Assembly: GCA_022561735.1 (NCBI GenBank)
Contig: JADFQR010000059.1
Coordinates: 1-7,486, forward strand
From: Chloroflexota bacterium
Lineage (GTDB): Bacteria > Chloroflexota > Dehalococcoidia > UBA1151
Direction of reading: 5' to 3'
DNA length: 7,486 bases
Below the pieces are notes generated by a model. It saw only the letters and a list, made by a program, of their open reading frames with translations, did not search any database and had not been told where the DNA came from. Every line of letters begins with the position of its first letter. The first letter of the stretch is position 1. A program made the position numbers and the translations under genes. Of this stretch, positions 1-7,486 are shown piece after piece.

Positions 1-3000
1 TCTGAAACAATCTCGGCCGGCAATGCCAGGGCGATCTCTTCATCGGTCAGTTTTACGGTCTTCTTGATGCCGATGATCGGCGTGCCAGCGTCCACCCATG
101 AGCCGGTCTTGATGAGCGCCTTGTGGCTGGACGGGATCTCGTAGCGTTCACTGAACGTGTCAGAGTTCCGCACCGTAACGAAGCGGCTGTCGGAGGTTTC
201 TGTCACCTCAACTGAGCCGTCGATCTCGGTCAGAATCGCCATGCCGCGCGGCTGTCGGGCCTCGAACAACTCTTCGACCCTTGGCAGACCGCTCGTGATG
301 TCCTTTGTGCCCGCGATTCCGCCGGTGTGGAAGGTACGCATCGTCAACTGCGTGCCCGGCTCCCCGATGCTCTGCGCCGCGATGATTCCGGCCGCTTCTC
401 CAAGCAGCACGGGTTCACGGTTTGCCAGGGAGGCGCCGTAGCACTGCTTGCACAGGCCGCGAGGCGCTTCACAGGAGAGCGGCGAGCGCACGAGCGCTCG
501 TTTAACGCCGATCTCGACCAGTTCCTCCGCGAGCGCCTTCGTGATCAGGGTACTGGTGTCGGCGAGAATCTCGCCCGTTTCCGGGTGCACGATGGGCATA
601 GCCGGGTAGCGGGAATTCAGCCGCTCAACGAGCGGGATGTCCAGGTCCGACTTCGCCTCCTCAACCCACACGCCGTTACCCGTTCCGCAGTCATCAAAGA
701 GGACGATAACGTCCTGGGCGACGTCCGCGAGCCGGCGGGTCAGGTATCCGCTGTCTGCCGTGCGCAGCGCTGTGTCAGCCAGTCCCTTGCGGGCGCCGTG
801 AGTCGAGATGAAGTACTCGAACACCGACAGGCCTTCACGGAACGATGAGCGGATTGGCAGCTCGATAATCCGGCCCTTGGGGTCAGACATCAGGCCGCGC
901 ATGCCGGCCATCTGCTTGATCTGCTGGATGTTCCCCTTGGCCCCCGAGATGGCCATGGCGTAGATACCGCCGTAGTTCGGCAGCTCTTCCTGGACCGCCT
1001 CCGTAAGCTTTTCGTTGACCGCCATCCAGGTGTTGACCGCTTCCTGGTACCGGCTTTTTTCGTCAATCATCCCCTGCAGGAAAAGGTCATCCAGCTTGGC
1101 GATCTGTGCGTCGCCTTCCGCCAGAAGCTTGCCTTTCACGGCCGGGACGGTGATGTCATTGATCGCGATCGTCGTTCCGGACTGCGTCGCGTAGCGGAAT
1201 CCCAGGTCCTTCAACTCATCGAGGAACTCTGCGGTCCGCTCGTTGCCGAGGCCTCCGTATGCCTGGCTCACGAGATCGCTGACCACGTCAGAGTTGATCG
1301 TCAGGTTCTGGTAACCCAGTTCCGGCGGGACGATCTCGTTGAAGATGATCCTGCCGACCGTGGTCGTGATCGTTTCACCGTCACCGGGAGCGCGGACATT
1401 GATCGCCTCCCGCAATCCGATGACGTCAAGGTCGTGCGCGAGTCGGGCGTCGGCGAAGTCGGTGTAAACGGTTCGCCTCTTGCTCTGGTCCCCGTCCTTG
1501 CTGCCGGTCTCATCGTCTTCGCCCAGCATCTCGGTCAGGTAGTAGTTACCAAGGACCATGTCCAGGGTCGGCGATACGATCGGCTCTCCGGAGCTTGGCG
1601 CGAGCATGTTGTAGGTGCTCAGCATCAGCCTCTGGGCCTCAAGAACAGCCTCGCGAGAGAGCGGCACGTGGACCGCCATCTGGTCCCCGTCAAAGTCGGC
1701 GTTGAACGCCTTGCAGACGAGCGGGTGGATCTGAATCGCCATGCCCTCGACGAGGATCGGCTGGAAGGCCTGGATGCCGAGACGGTGAAGGGTCGGCGCG
1801 CGGTTCAGCAGCACCGGCCGATTCTTGATCACCTCTTCGAGTACGTCCCAGACCTCCGGGCGCGTCCGCTCAACCATCCGCTTGGCGCTCTTGATGTTGT
1901 GCGCGTATCCACGCACAACCAGGGCGTTCATCACGAAGGGCTTGAACAGCTCAAGCGCCATCGTCTTCGGCAGTCCGCACTGGTGCAATTTGAGCTTCGG
2001 CCCCACGATGATGACCGAGCGGCCGGAGTAGTCGACACGCTTCCCGAGCAGGTTCTGCCGGAAACGTCCCTGCTTGCCCCTGAGCAGGTCTGTCAGGGAC
2101 TTGAGCTTGTGGTTGTGGCTCCCGGAGATCGCCCGGCCTCGCCGGCCGTTGTCGATCAGGGCGTCGACCGCCTCCTGCAACATCCGCTTCTCGTTGCGGA
2201 CAATGATCTCCGGCGCCTGTAGCTCAAGCAGCCTCTTCAACCGGTTGTTGCGGTTGATGACGCGCCGGTAAAGGTCGTTCAGGTCAGACGTAGCGAAACG
2301 GCCGCCGTCCAGCTGCACCATCGGGCGCAACTCGGGCGGAAGCACGGGCAACTGCGTCAGGATCATCCACTCCGGGTTGTTGCCGGACTTTGCGAACGCC
2401 TCGATGACGCGCAGCCGCTTGATCGCCTTCTTGCGGCGCTGGCCGGAAGTGGTCCGGACCTCTTGCTGCAGGGACTTGCGCAGTTCGGGCAGCGATGAGT
2501 TTGAAAGGATTTCAAGCGCCGCTTCGGCGCCCATACCGGCCCGGAACACCTCGCCAAACCGGTCGCGAAGTTCGCGGTAGCGGGACTCGGTGAGCAGCTC
2601 CAGGGTCTTGATGCCGTTCAGCTCATCGATCTTGGCGCCGATCTCGCTCTCGACCGTCGCCTTTTCCTCTCCGAACGTGTCCTCGATCGCCATCACCTGG
2701 GACTCGACCGGGTGCGCGGCGCGTATCGCTCGCTCGGCTTCAAGCTCCTCGGCGAGTTGCTTCTTGGTCTTTTTCCGGGATTTCGACTTCTTCGGCTTTT
2801 CGTCGTCTTCGCCTTCTTCGCTCTCCGCGACCGGCTCTTCCGTGACATCCGGCTCCGGCGCGGCGGCACGTATCACGGCGATCGCCTCTGCGGCGGCGGC
2901 GTCGATGCGGGTCGTTTCAGCGATCAGGTAGCTCTCAAGCTCTTCCATTGCGCGTTCGCGCGCATCCTCGTCCACGCTTATAACGATGTACTGCGCGAAG

Positions 3001-3395
3001 TAGAGGACGCGCTCAAGGTTGCGCGGTGATATGTCCAGCAACAGGCCGAGCCGTGACGGCGTGCCCTTGGAGAACCAGATGTGGGCTACCGGAGCGGCGA
3101 GCCTGATGTGGCCCATGCGCTCACGTCGCACCTTGGACCTTGCGATCTCAACGCCGCACCGGTCACAGACGACGCCCTTGTAGCGGATCTTCTTGTACTT
3201 TCCGCAGTAGCACTCCCAGTCCTTGGTAGGGCCGAAGATGCGCTCGCAGAACAGTCCGTCTTTCTCGGGGCGGAGCGTCCGGTAGTTGATGGTCTCAGGC
3301 TTGGTCACTTCACCAAAGGACCACGCCCTGATCTGCTCTGGCGATGCCAGGGAGATACGGATTGCGTTGAACTCTGGGCCGGCCTGTGTGGTCAT
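1..3395 (-). CDS. rpoC: DNA-directed RNA polymerase subunit beta-prime (3' end beyond window)
   Basis: Beta-prime forms the clamp and catalytic centre of RNA polymerase and pairs with beta. The frame is open from ATG at 3395 to the left edge: 1131 codons, no stop. Start: [20 protein letters not shown], then the family-typical N-terminus, preceded by a purine-rich RBS. Visible in order: zinc ribbon with Cys62, 64, 77, 80; clamp insertion about residues 140-270; [17 protein letters not shown]; lid/rudder region with [20 protein letters not shown]; catalytic NADFDGD (residues 565-571, bases 1683-1703) whose three Asp bind Mg; bridge helix [20 protein letters not shown] (near 730-820); second zinc site Cys903, 975, 982, 985; trigger loop MRTFHTGG from residue 1019 (bases 318-341). 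The trigger loop runs straight into [16 protein letters not shown], so the E. coli-type large insert is absent. All key residues are present, so the gene looks functional. The window ends inside the following barrel-sandwich-like region; the C-terminal part is missing only because of the cut. Confidence 0.98.
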   Translation of the reverse strand, partial: MTTQAGPEFNAIRISLASPEQIRAWSFGEVTKPETINYRTLRPEKDGLFCERIFGPTKDWECYCGKYKKIRYKGVVCDRCGVEIARSKVRRERMGHIRLAAPVAHIWFSKGTPSRLGLLLDISPRNLERVLYFAQYIVISVDEDARERAMEELESYLIAETTRIDAAAAEAIAVIRAAAPEPDVTEEPVAESEEGEDDEKPKKSKSRKKTKKQLAEELEAERAIRAAHPVESQVMAIEDTFGEEKATVESEIGAKIDELNGIKTLELLTESRYRELRDRFGEVFRAGMGAEAALEILSNSSLPELRKSLQQEVRTTSGQRRKKAIKRLRVIEAFAKSGNNPEWMILTQLPVLPPELRPMVQLDGGRFATSDLNDLYRRVINRNNRLKRLLELQAPEIIVRNEKRMLQEAVDALIDNGRRGRAISGSHNHKLKSLTDLLRGKQGRFRQNLLGKRVDYSGRSVIIVGPKLKLHQCGLPKTMALELFKPFVMNALVVRGYAHNIKSAKRMVERTRPEVWDVLEEVIKNRPVLLNRAPTLHRLGIQAFQPILVEGMAIQIHPLVCKAFNADFDGDQMAVHVPLSREAVLEAQRLMLSTYNMLAPSSGEPIVSPTLDMVLGNYYLTEMLGEDDETGSKDGDQSKRRTVYTDFADARLAHDLDVIGLREAINVRAPGDGETITTTVGRIIFNEIVPPELGYQNLTINSDVVSDLVSQAYGGLGNERTAEFLDELKDLGFRYATQSGTTIAINDITVPAVKGKLLAEGDAQIAKLDDLFLQGMIDEKSRYQEAVNTWMAVNEKLTEAVQEELPNYGGIYAMAISGAKGNIQQIKQMAGMRGLMSDPKGRIIELPIRSSFREGLSVFEYFISTHGARKGLADTALRTADSGYLTRRLADVAQDVIVLFDDCGTGNGVWVEEAKSDLDIPLVERLNSRYPAMPIVHPETGEILADTSTLITKALAEELVEIGVKRALVRSPLSCEAPRGLCKQCYGASLANREPVLLGEAAGIIAAQSIGEPGTQLTMRTFHTGGIAGTKDITSGLPRVEELFEARQPRGMAILTEIDGSVEVTETSDSRFVTVRNSDTFSERYEIPSSHKALIKTGSWVDAGTPIIGIKKTVKLTDEEIALALPAEIVS

Positions 3396-3485
3396 TCGTT
3401 TACCTGTCCTCTCCACGTCCCCGGGCTGTTCTGCACAGTGGCGTGTCTCAGGTTCTGTCTACTAACGGCGATAAGTGGGGGCCGT
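3396..3485 (-). other. rpoB-rpoC intergenic spacer (90 bases)
   Basis: This is the only non-coding stretch in the window. Apart from the rpoC ribosome-binding site it holds nothing I can name. A weak six-base-pair stem (AACGGC with GCCGTT, minus-strand sense, between 3486 and 3464, 11-base loop) overlaps the rpoB stop codon. No U-run follows it, so it is not a convincing terminator. I see no clear -35/-10 pair, so rpoC is probably transcribed with rpoB. Confidence 0.6.
3402..3413 (-). promoter_or_regulatory. Ribosome-binding site of rpoC
   Basis: Read on the minus strand, the bases before the rpoC ATG are GAGAGGACAGGT followed by AAACGA. The AGG at 3403-3405 ends seven bases before the start codon, a normal Shine-Dalgarno distance; the GAGAGG just upstream is an alternative pairing at a longer distance. 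Together with the conserved protein start this supports ATG at 3395 as the true start. No other in-frame start fits the family N-terminus. Confidence 0.7.
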
Positions 3486-6400
3486 TTACTCCTCGTCTTC
3501 TTCGCTACCGGCGGTGTCAGAATCCTCTTCCGCCTCGTCGTCCTCATCCTCATCGTCGAGGTCAGTCGCGGAAGGCTCTTCTTGGTCGGTCGCGTCGTTG
3601 CTGGAGTCCTGCGAGGAATCTTCCGGTGAATCCTCCCGTGAATCTTCTGGGGACTCTTCAGAGAGCCCCTGGCCCTCCGTGTTTTCGCTGTCGTTGTTGG
3701 AAGACGCTTCTGTCCAGCCGTCTGCGGCAAGGACAGCCTCGTCCTGTACGTCGCTTGTTTCAGCGAGCATGCTGGCCGCAGCGGCGAGCGCTTTTTCGTC
3801 TACGCTTCCGCTGCCCCACAACCCGGCGCCAAATCCGGCCGTGAGCGTACCCGTCGTCCCGGCGTCACCCGGGATGGTGAATTCCTCCGGTCCCAGGTTC
3901 AGTAGCTCGACGGAGAGGCCAAGACCCTGAAGCTCCTTGAGCAAGACGTGGAAAGACTCCGGAACGCCCGGGTGGACCACGTCCTCTCCCTTAACGTTCG
4001 CCTCGTAGGTTTTTACGCGACCGTCCACGTCATCTGACTTGACCGTCAGCATCTCCTGGAGGTTGTAGGCGGCGCTGTAAGCCTCAAGCGCCCAGACCTC
4101 CATCTCACCGAAGCGCTGCCCGCCGAACTGGGCTTTTCCGCCCAGGGGCTGCTGCGTAATCAGCGAGTAAGGTCCGGTCGACCTGGCGTGGATTTTTTCC
4201 TCAACAAGGTGAATCAACTTGAGGATGTACATCTTGCCGACGGTTATCGGCTGATCGAACGCCTCGCCGGTCCGGCCATCGATGAGCATCATCTTTCCGA
4301 ATATGGGCGCCGATTTGTGCTGTTCCCGGTCGATCTTTCGCGCCTCTTCGAACAGTTCCTCACGGTTCTGTCCGTTCATCTTCAGATCGGTATTTTCAGT
4401 CAGCCAGAGGCGCAGGCAGGCGGTGCTGGCGGGGCCGTCCTTGGAGTCGTCGAAGAGTTCGTCGTACTTGTAACCGCGCTCGTCGAGCCAGGCTCGGACC
4501 ACGTCGTCATCGATATCCGAGTTGTCCAGTTTCCGCCGGTCGCGGGCGCCGGACTCGTTGACCATCCAGGCGCGAGCGAGCGCGTCTTCAAGCTCTATAT
4601 CCGTGGTGCCGTCAAACACGGGCGTCTGGGCATCGAATCCGAGCGTGTCGGCGGCCCAGCCCAGGTGGGTCTCAAGGACCTGTCCCAGGTTCATGCGGGA
4701 CGGCACCCCGATCGGGTTGAGAATGATGTCCATCGGGGTCCCGTCAGGCAGGTGAGGCATGTCCTCACGCGGGAGGATCTTGGCGATGACACCCTTGTTG
4801 CCGTGGCGCCCGGCCATCTTGTCACCCTCGGTGATTTTGCGGGTCTGCGCCATCCAGACGCGCACCAGCTTGGTGACGCCTGCCGGCAGGTCGTCACCGG
4901 CGTCCTTGGTGAGCACCTTGACGTCGATAACCTTGCCGCGTGAGCCGTGCGGCACCCTCAACGAGGTGTCGCGCACATCGCGCGCCTTCTCGCCGAAGAT
5001 CGCCCGGAGGAGCTTCTCTTCCGCTGTGAGCTCTGTCTCACCCTTCGGGGTTATCTTTCCAACAAGGATGTCTCCCGGACCGACGTAGGCGCCGATCCGA
5101 ATCACGCCCTCTTCATCAAGGTCACGCAGGCTATCCTCGCCCACGTTCGGTATATCCCGGGTGATCTCTTCAGGTCCCAGCTTGGTTTCCCGGGCCTCCG
5201 CCTCATGCTTGGCGATGTGGATAGAGGTAAACCTGTCATCCTTCACCATGTCCTCGGACAGGATGATGGCGTCCTCGTAGTTGTAGCCTTCCCAGCTCAT
5301 GAAGGCGACGAGGATGTTCTGGCCCAGTGCCAGGTCGCCGCGATCGGTGGAGGAGCTGTCGCCCAGCGGCTGGCCCAGGGTCACGATGTCGCCCTTGTCG
5401 ACGATCGGGCGCTGGTTGATGCAGGTGCCCTGGTTTGAACGCACGAACTTGGTGAGCGGGTACTCGATGACCTTGCCGCTCTCGTCGCCGAGCACCTTGA
5501 TCTGGTAGCCGGTCGACTCGATGACGAGGCCGGCTTCCTCTGCCAGGACCACCTGGCCCGAGTCGCGCGCCACGCGCGTCTCCATCCCGGTTCCAACAAC
5601 CGGCGCCTGCGGCCGCATCAGCGGGACCGCCTGGCGCTGCATGTTTGATCCCATGAGGGCGCGGTTGGCGTCGTCATGTTCAAGGAATGGGATCAGCGCC
5701 GTGGAGATCGATACGATCTGCATCGGCGACACGTCCATGAACTGAACGTTTGCGGAGTTTTCGATGGCGAACGATTCACCGACGCGGATCTCGGCCTGGT
5801 CGGCGATGATCTGCATCTTGTTGTCCAGCTCGGTGTTCGCCTGGCCGATGATGTATGTCTCTTCCTCGTCGGCAGACAGGTAAATGACATCGTTCGGGTC
5901 AGAAGAGACGAAGGCCTTCACCCCTACCGTCTGCACCGGCATTTCTGCGAGTTGTTCGGTCAGTCGTCGCGGAACACGTCCGCCTGCGCGGACCAGCTCT
6001 TCACCCTTATCGTCGTTGAGCGGGTCGAGCACTGTGCGGCCGATCAAATCCTCATTATTCGTGGCCATTTCATGCAGCACCCGGCGGTACGGGGTCTCAA
6101 GGAACCCGAAGTCGTTGGTACGCGCGTAGGTGGCGAGTGAACCGAGAAGTCCGATGTTTGGACCCTCGGGAGTCTCGATTGGGCAGATCCGGCCGTAGTG
6201 AGAGTGGTGAACGTCACGGACATCAAATCCGGCGCGCTCACGCGACAGTCCGCCCGGACCCAGCGCTGATAGCCGTCGCTTGTGCGTCAGTTCCGCCAGC
6301 GGGTTGGTCTGGTCCATGAACTGCGAAAGCTGGGAGCCGCCGAAGAACTCACGAACGGACGCCACAACGGGACGGATGTTGACCAGAGCGGCCGGCGTGG

Positions 6401-7486
6401 TGGTCGCCGGGTCCATCTCAGTGGTCATCCGCTCCTTGACGACGCGTTCCATGCGCAGCAGCCCGACACGGAGCTGGTTCTGGATCAGCTCGCCGACGGC
6501 CCGGACCCGCCTGTTGCCGAGGTGGTCGATATCGTCCGGGCTTACCTCGCCATTGTTGATGCGGATCATGCGCCTTATGAGAGCGACCATGTCCTCTTTA
6601 ACAAGCGTCCGGTTTTCGGTCGTCGCCTCATCGCCGAGCTTTCGGTTCAGCTTGTAGCGTCCGACGCGTCCGAGATCGTACTTGCGGGGGTTGAAGAAAA
6701 GGCTTTCAAGCAGCGCCTTGGCGTTCTCCACGCTCGGCGGCTCACCCGGGCGCAACCGGCGGTAGAACTCAACCAGCGCCTCCTCCTGGTTCGTGACGGC
6801 GGTGTCGCGGGCCAGTGTCGCGTCGATGTATTGCCGGTCCGGGTTGGTATCGACGTCCTTGAACAACGCCTTGATCTCTTCATCGGTTGCGTAGCCGAGA
6901 GCGCGGAGCAGGGTGGTGATCGGCGTCTTGCGCTTCCGGTCAACCTTGACCGACAGCAGGTCCTTGTTGCTGGTCTCCAGCTCTACCCATGCACCCCGGT
7001 AAGGGATCAATTTGGCCTTGGTAAGAGCGCGCCCGCTGCCCGGGTCCAGATCACGCTCAAAGTACGCGCCCGGCGACCGTACCAACTGTGAGACGACGAC
7101 GCGCTCTGCGCCGTTAATCACAAAGGTTCCGTTGCGGGTCATCATGGGGATGTCACCCATGAAAAGCGTCTGCTGCTTCTTCTCGCCAGCGGCGTCGCCG
7201 GATTTGACCTCAAGCTCGACCGTTACATACAACGGTGCGGCGTAGGTGATTTCCCGCTGACGGCACTCGCGTTCCGAGTATTTGGGCTCCCGGATCTCGT
7301 GATCGAGGAAAGCGAGGGCGAAGCGGCCTCCGCTGAAATCCTCGATCGGGGAGATCTCGTCGAACAGTTCGTGAAGCCCGTCCGTTTTGAAGTAATCGAA
7401 GGAGAGTAGCTGGACCTGGATCAGGTTCGGCACGTCCACGATGTTCTTGATGTGGGCGAAGCTCTTGACGTTCCGGTAGGAGACAT
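3486..7486 (-). CDS. rpoB: DNA-directed RNA polymerase subunit beta (extreme 5' end beyond window)
   Basis: Beta forms the other half of the polymerase cleft and holds the rifampicin pocket. The frame is open from the right edge (first whole codon 7484-7482) to TAA at 3488-3486: 1332 visible codons. A GTG at 7439 could be called as start, but the upstream in-frame codons read [20 protein letters not shown], matching the family N-terminus (RRSYARI..VLELPNLIEIQ in Bacillus), so the true start is at or beyond the edge. Seen in order: [41 protein letters not shown]; rifampicin region [20 protein letters not shown] (within 6258-6335); [56 protein letters not shown] with active-site lysines (about 4791-4829); [44 protein letters not shown]. 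Extra segments lie after ETPYRR and after VFDG, and 130 residues extend past the conserved end. All core motifs are intact. rpoC follows after 90 bases. Confidence 0.98.
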   Translation of the reverse strand, partial: VSYRNVKSFAHIKNIVDVPNLIQVQLLSFDYFKTDGLHELFDEISPIEDFSGGRFALAFLDHEIREPKYSERECRQREITYAAPLYVTVELEVKSGDAAGEKKQQTLFMGDIPMMTRNGTFVINGAERVVVSQLVRSPGAYFERDLDPGSGRALTKAKLIPYRGAWVELETSNKDLLSVKVDRKRKTPITTLLRALGYATDEEIKALFKDVDTNPDRQYIDATLARDTAVTNQEEALVEFYRRLRPGEPPSVENAKALLESLFFNPRKYDLGRVGRYKLNRKLGDEATTENRTLVKEDMVALIRRMIRINNGEVSPDDIDHLGNRRVRAVGELIQNQLRVGLLRMERVVKERMTTEMDPATTTPAALVNIRPVVASVREFFGGSQLSQFMDQTNPLAELTHKRRLSALGPGGLSRERAGFDVRDVHHSHYGRICPIETPEGPNIGLLGSLATYARTNDFGFLETPYRRVLHEMATNNEDLIGRTVLDPLNDDKGEELVRAGGRVPRRLTEQLAEMPVQTVGVKAFVSSDPNDVIYLSADEEETYIIGQANTELDNKMQIIADQAEIRVGESFAIENSANVQFMDVSPMQIVSISTALIPFLEHDDANRALMGSNMQRQAVPLMRPQAPVVGTGMETRVARDSGQVVLAEEAGLVIESTGYQIKVLGDESGKVIEYPLTKFVRSNQGTCINQRPIVDKGDIVTLGQPLGDSSSTDRGDLALGQNILVAFMSWEGYNYEDAIILSEDMVKDDRFTSIHIAKHEAEARETKLGPEEITRDIPNVGEDSLRDLDEEGVIRIGAYVGPGDILVGKITPKGETELTAEEKLLRAIFGEKARDVRDTSLRVPHGSRGKVIDVKVLTKDAGDDLPAGVTKLVRVWMAQTRKITEGDKMAGRHGNKGVIAKILPREDMPHLPDGTPMDIILNPIGVPSRMNLGQVLETHLGWAADTLGFDAQTPVFDGTTDIELEDALARAWMVNESGARDRRKLDNSDIDDDVVRAWLDERGYKYDELFDDSKDGPASTACLRLWLTENTDLKMNGQNREELFEEARKIDREQHKSAPIFGKMMLIDGRTGEAFDQPITVGKMYILKLIHLVEEKIHARSTGPYSLITQQPLGGKAQFGGQRFGEMEVWALEAYSAAYNLQEMLTVKSDDVDGRVKTYEANVKGEDVVHPGVPESFHVLLKELQGLGLSVELLNLGPEEFTIPGDAGTTGTLTAGFGAGLWGSGSVDEKALAAAASMLAETSDVQDEAVLAADGWTEASSNNDSENTEGQGLSEESPEDSREDSPEDSSQDSSNDATDQEEPSATDLDDEDEDDEAEEDSDTAGSEEDEE
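3603..3662 (-). repeat. Five-copy 12-base in-frame repeat encoding an acidic Ser tetrapeptide
   Basis: Within the rpoB 3' end, five consecutive 12-base units encode [16 protein letters not shown] and SQDS, consensus [S/P/R]-[E/Q]-[D/E]-S. On the plus strand the units begin GA(A/G/C)TC, are offset from the codons by one base, and differ at several positions, so they are degenerate rather than freshly duplicated. The unit length is a multiple of three, so gain or loss of copies would keep the frame. It sits inside the acidic C-terminal tail of beta. Confidence 0.8.

Noticed and set aside
1434..2222. 262-codon open frame on the plus strand
   Set aside because: It lies wholly antisense to the most conserved part of rpoC, including the NADFDGD active site, and its product resembles no family I know. 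GC-rich genes commonly leave the opposite strand open.
3464..3486. Possible terminator hairpin at the end of rpoB
   Set aside because: Only six base pairs, an 11-base loop overlapping the stop codon, and no U-tract after it; rpoC follows directly, so termination here is unlikely.
3475..3930. Ser-rich 151-codon plus-strand frame
   Set aside because: Its Ser runs are the complement of the Asp/Glu codons of the rpoB acidic tail. It mirrors that tail and is not a separate secreted or adhesin-like protein.
4188..4943. 251-codon open frame on the plus strand
   Set aside because: Antisense to the rpoB segment from the active-site lysines to the HARSTG region; composition is what reverse reading of rpoB would give.
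6258..6335. Possible rifampicin-resistance change in beta
   Set aside because: Residues at E. coli positions Asp516, His526 and Ser531 are the normal D, H and S. The Thr at the Asn518 position is also found in wild-type Bacillus subtilis, so the pocket looks unmodified.
6282..7091. 269-codon open frame on the plus strand
   Set aside because: Antisense to conserved rpoB (rifampicin region and N-terminal half), with no recognisable motifs; a shadow of rpoB codon bias.
7437..7439. GTG as the start codon of rpoB
   Set aside because: The frame stays open to the window edge, and the 15 codons upstream encode sequence matching the conserved beta N-terminus, so this GTG is an internal valine codon.

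Overview
The window holds two large genes and almost nothing else. Both read right to left on the minus strand, in the order rpoB then rpoC. They encode the beta and beta-prime subunits of bacterial RNA polymerase, and both run off the window: rpoB lacks its extreme 5' end (right edge) and rpoC lacks its 3' part (left edge). Together they cover all but about 90 bases. No tRNA, rRNA, mobile element, CRISPR array, phage gene or accessory cassette is visible.

Layout: bases 1-3395 are the first 1131 codons of rpoC. Bases 3396-3485 are the spacer, which carries the rpoC ribosome-binding site. Bases 3486-7486 are rpoB, from about its conserved N-terminus to its stop. The two genes are almost certainly co-transcribed, and their products assemble into one enzyme. 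Beta supplies the rifampicin-pocket/fork-loop region and active-site lysines; beta-prime supplies the catalytic Mg triad, bridge helix and trigger loop.

Organism: the core motifs are clearly bacterial, and base composition looks moderately GC-rich (by eye, high fifties percent). Beta-prime has no E. coli-type large insertion in the trigger loop. The N-terminal beta-prime sequence resembles Actinomycetota and Chloroflexota. Beta has an extra segment after the ETPYRR motif, and another long one after VFDG, that I associate with Chloroflexota, possibly Dehalococcoidia or SAR202-like. This placement comes from memory of family sequences and is not a computed phylogeny.

The points that go beyond a textbook rpoBC locus are lineage-type embellishments of the polymerase. 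They are a 130-residue C-terminal extension of beta ending in a very acidic, Ser-rich tail with a five-copy tetrapeptide repeat; an acidic-then-basic charged linker inside the beta-prime clamp insertion; and two beta insertions. I found no evidence of a separate undescribed system.
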